Of a stretch of 34,501 nucleotides of DNA, positions 31,334 through 34,501 are shown in pieces; position 1 is the first letter of the stretch, and every line of letters begins with the position of its first letter. Source of the DNA: Acidobacteriota bacterium (GTDB lineage: Bacteria > Acidobacteriota > UBA6911); NCBI GenBank assembly GCA_012729555.1, contig JAAYCX010000016.1, positions 1 through 34,501 on the forward strand, in the 5' to 3' direction. The translations under genes and the position numbers were made by a program. The notes below the pieces were generated by a model, which was not told the origin of the DNA, did not search any database, and was given only the letters and a program-made list of their open reading frames with translations.

Positions 31334-31462
31334 GGCGGTTTCCCCTCCAGCGTTCTGCCGTCTGGCCCGATGGTAGCGCAGTTTGTACGGGAGCGCGATC
31401 GATTTCTAGGCGGATATTTTCGAATTCGGAACCCTCGTCTTCTTTGGCGGCCCGGTCCGGTG

Positions 31463-31468
31463 CATAAT
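31463..31468 (+). promoter_or_regulatory. -10 element of the ychJ-like gene
   Basis: CATAAT preceded directly by TG (GTGCATAAT), giving a leader of about 45 nt before ATG 31520. No good -35 box is seen. The rest of the 31334-31519 gap shows only the divergent ends of the two transcription units. Confidence 0.4.
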
Positions 31469-31519
31469 GGGGGCGTCGTCGGGCAGGGGTTTGACGTTAT
31501 TGTGCGAGGGGGGGAAGGC

Positions 31520-32035
31520 ATGGCCCAGATCGAACGGAAGGGGACCGATCCGTGTCCCTGCGGCAGCGGCAATATTCTGGACGGGTGCTGCGGCCCGTAT
31601 CTCGCCGGCGCGCCGGCGCCCACGGCGGAGGCGCTGATGCGCGCGCGCTACACGGCCTATACGGCGGCCGACCTGGACTTCATCGAGCGGAGCACGCACT
31701 CGCGCTCCCGGGCCGCGTTCAACCGCGAGAGCGCGCTCGAGTGGGCCGAACAATCGGAGTGGCGGGGGCTCGAGATCCTCGGCGCCGCCGGGGGCGGGGA
31801 AGGGGACTCCGAGGGGACCGTGGAGTTCATCGCCACCTACGTCCGCGACGGGGAGACGGTCGACCACCACGAGATCGCGTCCTTCCGCAGGGAGGACGGG
31901 GCCTGGGCGTTCGTGGACGGCCGCATCACGAGGAGGCCCTTCCGCCGCGACCAGCCCAAAACGGGCCGGAACGACCCCTGTCCCTGCGGCAGCGGAAAGA
32001 AATACAAGAAGTGCTGCGGGCAGGGACAGGCGTAG
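31520..32035 (+). CDS. YchJ-family protein with two SEC-C motifs
   Basis: A 171-residue UPF0225/YchJ-type protein. A SEC-C zinc motif stands at each end: [16 protein letters not shown] near the N-terminus and [16 protein letters not shown] at the C-terminus. Between them is the small YchJ alpha/beta domain ([20 protein letters not shown], then [20 protein letters not shown]). SEC-C motifs bind zinc and, in SecA, contact SecB and ribosomes; the role of YchJ itself is not known. ATG 31520 follows GGGGAAGG. Its stop codon is part of a hairpin shared with the convergent small gene. Confidence 0.88.
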   Translation: MAQIERKGTDPCPCGSGNILDGCCGPYLAGAPAPTAEALMRARYTAYTAADLDFIERSTHSRSRAAFNRESALEWAEQSEWRGLEILGAAGGGEGDSEGTVEFIATYVRDGETVDHHEIASFRREDGAWAFVDGRITRRPFRRDQPKTGRNDPCPCGSGKKYKKCCGQGQA

Positions 32036-32053
32036 GCCCCCGCCGGGGGCCTA
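32033..32053. terminator. Hairpin made from the stop codons of two convergent genes
   Basis: A perfect 9-bp stem, TAGGCCCCC (32033-32041) with its complement (32045-32053), and a 3-nt loop. The TAG of the ychJ-like gene is the first three bases, and on the other strand the TAG of the 32-residue basic protein is also the first three. It ends both transcription units. There is no T-run. Confidence 0.65.
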
Positions 32054-32149
32054 TTTCGACTTCTTCTCCAGCTTCTCCTTGCGCTTTTCCTTGATCGATT
32101 TGGCCGGTTTCTTCTTGACGTCTTTCCTGATGTCTCTCGATTTCGCCAT
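32051..32149 (-). CDS. 32-residue lysine-rich basic protein
   Basis: A short ORF starting at ATG 32149, after CAGGAGAG. Composition is extreme: about half Lys/Arg, with no hydrophobic core (begins MAKSRDIRKDVKKKPAKS, ends in LEKKSK). Small Lys-rich proteins of this type occur in several phyla and may bind nucleic acid, but none is named here with confidence. A TATGAT -10 at 32174-32179 (minus strand) lies suitably upstream. Its stop codon is part of the shared hairpin. The gene is supported by the start signals, the tidy stop and the intergenic fit. Confidence 0.65.
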   Translation of the reverse strand: MAKSRDIRKDVKKKPAKSIKEKRKEKLEKKSK

Positions 32150-32173
32150 CACGCTCTCCTGTTTTGAGCCGGT

Positions 32174-32221
32174 ATCATAGCCAAAAAAAACCAAAAAAAC
32201 CACAATCGTAGAGGGTACAAT
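32174..32221. promoter_or_regulatory. Divergent promoter region with A-tracts
   Basis: Minus strand: TATGAT (32174-32179) for the basic protein. Plus strand: TACAAT (32216-32221, 5 of 6) for the nucleotide transporter. Between them lie two long A-tracts (CC plus A8, CC plus A7) that would bend DNA. Confidence 0.45.
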
Positions 32222-32241
32222 CTTTTCAGGGGGGTGAGGGG

Positions 32242-33564
32242 ATGGGGGAACTGAAGAGGATCTTCGCGGTCAGGCGGGCGGAACTCCCCTTTGCTCTGCT
32301 GATGTCGGCCTACTTCTTCCTCGTGATCTCGAGCTTCTGGGTGCTGAAGCCGATCAAGAAGTCCGAGTTCATAGACTTCTACAAGGCGGCGGGCGCCTTC
32401 GACCTGTTCGGCTGGCGGATGCTCGGTTCCCAGGCGGAGCTCCTGGCCAAGGTGCTCAACATGCTCGTGGCCGCCGCGGCCGTGGCGGTCTTCACCCTCC
32501 TCGCCCGCAGGTATTTCCGGCAGCAGCTCACCTACATCTTCTCGGTCTTCTCCATCCTCGTGCTCGCCGCCTATTTCCTACTGCTCCAGCGCCCGGGCGC
32601 GGGGACGGTCTGGAGCTTCTACCTCTTCGGGGATCTCTTCAACACGCTGATGGTGCCCGCCTTCTTCGCCTTCCTCAACGACAGCGTGGAAGAGGACCAG
32701 GCCAAGCGGCTGTACGGGCTGGTCGGTTTCGGCGGGGTGGCGGGGGGCGCCTTCGGTTCCGTCGCGCTCCGGGCCTTCATCGGCCGGGTGGCGATCGAGA
32801 CCTGGATGCTGATCCTCATCGGCGCCATGATCGTCGTCATGATCCTGGCCCGCGCGGCCGCGCGCCGGCTCCCGGCCCGCAAGGCCAGGGCGGCGGCCAG
32901 GGCGGAGGCCCCGGCCCCCGGGGGGAGCGCGGCGCTCGAGGGGGCGCGGCTGGTGTTCCGCTCCCGCTACCTCCTGGCGATCGTGGCCATCGTCGGTTTT
33001 TACGAGATCGTCTCCACCATCATGGACTTCCAGTTCACCGCGAGCGTGGAGCACTTCGTCGCCGGCGGGGCCACCGGGGCCTATTTCTCCCATGTGTTCG
33101 CGATCACCAACGTGCTCGCCATGCTCATCCAGCTCTTCTTCACCAGCTTCATCATGACCCGGTTCGGCGTCGGGACGGCGCTGCTGGTCCTCCCGGCCGC
33201 CGCCCTGTGCGGCTCGGTGGGGTTCTTTCTCTTTCCCGCCCTGCTGACGGGCAGCATCCTCAACCCGGCCGACAACGCCTTCAGCTATTCGGTCAACCAG
33301 TCGGCGAAGGAGGCGCTCTACGTCCCCGCCACGCGGGAGGAGAAGTACCGCGCCAAGGCCTTCATCGACATGTTCGTCCAGCGCTTCGCCAAGGCCGTCG
33401 CCGTCGGGCTCTCGCTTCTGATGACGACGTTCTTCGGCGGGTTTTCCTCGCTCCGCTGGCTGTCGCTCATCGTGGCGGTGATCCTGGTCGTGTGGATCCT
33501 GGCCGCGCGCTACGCCGGGCGGAGGTTCGACGAACTGAACCGTGAGGAATCCCAAGCCGCCTGA
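32242..33564 (+). CDS. ATP/ADP-type (NTP/NDP) nucleotide transporter family protein
   Basis: A 440-residue membrane protein with about twelve helices. The motifs fit the AAA nucleotide transporter family (Tlc/Npt, plant plastid NTT): ISSFWVLKPIKKSEFIDFYK near the start, DLFNTLMVPAFFAFLNDSVE, RLYGLVGFGGVAGG, and NQSAKEALYVPATREEKYR with the KAFIDMFVQRFAKA after it. In Chlamydia and Rickettsia such proteins exchange ATP for ADP; the role in free-living bacteria is not known and may be nucleotide or NAD scavenging. It is shorter than obligate-parasite versions (about 500). ATG 32242 follows GGGGTGAGGGG. It has its own TACAAT promoter. Confidence 0.88.
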   Translation: MGELKRIFAVRRAELPFALLMSAYFFLVISSFWVLKPIKKSEFIDFYKAAGAFDLFGWRMLGSQAELLAKVLNMLVAAAAVAVFTLLARRYFRQQLTYIFSVFSILVLAAYFLLLQRPGAGTVWSFYLFGDLFNTLMVPAFFAFLNDSVEEDQAKRLYGLVGFGGVAGGAFGSVALRAFIGRVAIETWMLILIGAMIVVMILARAAARRLPARKARAAARAEAPAPGGSAALEGARLVFRSRYLLAIVAIVGFYEIVSTIMDFQFTASVEHFVAGGATGAYFSHVFAITNVLAMLIQLFFTSFIMTRFGVGTALLVLPAAALCGSVGFFLFPALLTGSILNPADNAFSYSVNQSAKEALYVPATREEKYRAKAFIDMFVQRFAKAVAVGLSLLMTTFFGGFSSLRWLSLIVAVILVVWILAARYAGRRFDELNREESQAA

Positions 33565-33600
33565 TTGCGGGCAGTGCGATGGACAGCAATGCACCAGAGT

Positions 33601-33615
33601 ATGTTTTGGAAACAT
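33601..33615. promoter_or_regulatory. Palindromic operator before the RHH antitoxin gene
   Basis: ATGTTT, TGG, AAACAT: a perfect 6-bp inverted repeat with a 3-nt centre, 17 nt upstream of ATG 33633. Ribbon-helix-helix antitoxins typically bind such short palindromes at their own promoter. Confidence 0.5.
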
Positions 33616-33632
33616 CATCTGGCGGGAACACG

Positions 33633-33872
33633 ATGAGAACGACTCTTACCTTGGACGACGATGTGGAGGTTCTTATCAGGAAAGCCATGCGGGAGCGGGG
33701 AGAAACCTTCAAGGTTGTGGTCAATGCCGCCATAAGGGACGGACTCCGGCACGAGGTTCGGCCGAAACGGCGGGACAACATCGAACTGCCAGTCTTTTCC
33801 GGGGGGCGGCTCCTGATCGGCTCGGTGGACAATGTGGCGGAAGTGCTGCCCGATGAGTTTGAGGCAAAATGA
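33633..33872 (+). CDS. Ribbon-helix-helix antitoxin (VapB-like), orphan
   Basis: A 79-residue protein starting at ATG 33633. The N-terminal RHH fold is clear: strand MRTTLTLDDDVEVLI then helix KAMRERGETFKVVVNAAIRD. The acidic C-terminal tail (ELPVFSGGRLLIGSVDNVAE) is the part that usually blocks a PIN-domain VapC toxin. A toxin gene would normally begin at the ATGA overlapping this stop; an ATG does overlap it, but the frame ends after 18 codons within a hairpin, and no PIN domain follows. So this is an orphan antitoxin. A palindrome upstream suggests autoregulation. Confidence 0.82.
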   Translation: MRTTLTLDDDVEVLIRKAMRERGETFKVVVNAAIRDGLRHEVRPKRRDNIELPVFSGGRLLIGSVDNVAEVLPDEFEAK

Positions 33873-33876
33873 CCGC

Positions 33877-33907
33877 GCAGGGCGCCCGCCAGGCGGGGGC
33901 GCCCTGC
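33877..33907. terminator. Bidirectional hairpin between antitoxin and flotillin genes
   Basis: A perfect 10-bp stem, GCAGGGCGCC (33877-33886) and its complement (33898-33907), with an 11-nt loop able to form CGCC/GGCG. It lies just past the antitoxin stop and between convergent genes. No T-run follows. Confidence 0.6.
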
Positions 33908-33926
33908 ACCGTCTGTCCGGGCTGAG

Positions 33927-34501
33927 TTACTCCTGATCGCCCGCGGCGGGGGAGGCAGGTGCGGCCGGGGGCGTCGCCTCGGGAGCGCCCGGGGCGACGT
34001 GCCCCAGGTAGTCGGGCAGTTCCACCCCCGCCATCCGGGCCACTTCGTGCAGCGGCGGGAGCGACTTGATCAGGTTGGAGAGAAAGCCCGCCGTCGACGA
34101 GCTCCCGCCCGCGCCGCCGCTGTCCCACACCGTGATCTTGTCGATCTTGAGGTTCCTGATCGCCTCGACCTGCCGGGCGACGATCTCCTCGATTTTCTCG
34201 ATCATCAGCAGGGTGGCCGCCGATTTGGCGTCGTTGGCGCAGCTCTCCACCAGGAGGCGGTACCCGGCCGCCTTCGATTCCAGCACCTTCCGGATCCCCT
34301 CGGCCTCGGCCGTGTACCGGAGCAGGATCGCGTCGGCCTGCCCGCGGGCTTCGCGCCGCGTCTTCTCGGCCTCGGCTTCGGCCGAGATCTCGATCTTGCG
34401 CTTGTCGATCTCCTTCTGCACCACCTCCTCGGCGTTGAGCCGCTCCTGCTCGGCCAGGTACTGGGCTTTCTGGATCTCCACCTCGGCCCGGCGCCTGGCG
34501 A
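33927..34501 (-). CDS. Flotillin-like protein, C-terminal part (5' end outside window)
   Basis: The last 190 or so residues of a flotillin/SPFH-family membrane protein. Seen: the long charged coiled coil rich in Ala/Glu with the family segment VQKEIDKRKIEISAEAEAEK, then EAEGIRKVLESKAAGYRLL, then a glycine/serine-rich tail (DSGGAGGSSSTAGFLSNLI) and a Pro/Ala-rich end. The SPFH domain and membrane anchor are off the right edge. Flotillins form membrane-associated scaffolds in lipid microdomains. The frame is open to the window edge; there is no start inside it. Confidence 0.85.
   Translation of the reverse strand, partial: ARRRAEVEIQKAQYLAEQERLNAEEVVQKEIDKRKIEISAEAEAEKTRREARGQADAILLRYTAEAEGIRKVLESKAAGYRLLVESCANDAKSAATLLMIEKIEEIVARQVEAIRNLKIDKITVWDSGGAGGSSSTAGFLSNLIKSLPPLHEVARMAGVELPDYLGHVAPGAPEATPPAAPASPAAGDQE

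Noticed and set aside
32181-32202. A-tracts as an intrinsic terminator U-run
   Set aside because: They lie between divergent promoters, with no hairpin directly upstream, so they more likely shape DNA bending.
33870-33926. An 18-codon frame overlapping the antitoxin stop as a toxin gene
   Set aside because: Too short, inside a GC hairpin, no PIN-domain residues and no conserved start region beyond the ATGA overlap.
1-34501. tRNA, rRNA, CRISPR arrays, insertion sequences, prophage
   Set aside because: No cloverleaf, rRNA segment, regularly spaced repeats, transposase or integrase motif was found on reading both strands.

Overview
The window is a GC-rich chromosomal segment from a bacterium that is most likely a member of the Acidobacteriota. 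The best pointer is a secreted von Willebrand A protein (6996-7952) with the Acidobacteria-type VWA architecture. Many TPR and HEAT helper proteins, a PH-like/PEGA-like Ser/Thr kinase homologue and iron-sulfur oxidoreductases agree with this. The 4Fe-4S aldo/keto reductase and the AprAB-like flavoprotein/ferredoxin pair suggest an anaerobic or microaerobic life. No rRNA, tRNA, CRISPR array, insertion sequence or prophage was seen. Class-level placement is not possible from sequence reading alone.

Layout. 1-6.1 kb: housekeeping genes, namely an RluA-type pseudouridine synthase (cut by the window edge), a zinc-ribbon protein, a Nudix hydrolase, a DinG-like helicase, a HEAT protein, TPR and YHS proteins, and D-aminoacyl-tRNA deacylase. 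6.1-8 kb: a coiled-coil zinc-ribbon protein and the VWA protein. 7.9-14 kb (minus strand): four minor type IV pseudopilins (fimT-pilV-pilW-pilX order), preceded by a large membrane protein whose kinase domain has lost its catalytic residues. 14.0-14.6 kb: an AT-rich intergenic region with a sigma-54-type promoter match reading into a 32-residue ORF. 14.5-18.2 kb: Ogt, a TPR protein and the AprAB-like pair. 18.3-21.4 kb (minus): a coupled AKR - amidohydrolase - small membrane protein - Dus operon. 21.5-24.7 kb (plus): a membrane protein plus winged-helix regulator, then UppS plus a radical SAM protein; both units start with nearly the same promoter/palindrome. 24.6-28 kb (minus): coupled MFS - HAMP sensor - TrkH. 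28.1-29.2 kb: an EEP nuclease/phosphatase gene broken by one stop codon. 29.2-31.3 kb: two paralogous double-cupin proteins. 31.5-34.5 kb: YchJ, a 32-residue basic protein, an ATP/ADP-type nucleotide transporter, an orphan RHH antitoxin, and a flotillin-like protein cut by the window end.

The strongest candidates for new biology are: (1) the winged-helix regulator with two matching AAGTACTT operators tying a membrane protein to an isoprenyl transferase/radical SAM pair; (2) the pseudokinase next to the pseudopilin operon, which has a CRP-like site where a class II activator would bind; (3) the sigma-54-linked 32-residue hydrophobic peptide; and (4) the tandem four-cupin locus. Genes are packed tightly, with at least seven ATGA stop/start overlaps, and several starts sit where a leaderless transcript would begin.
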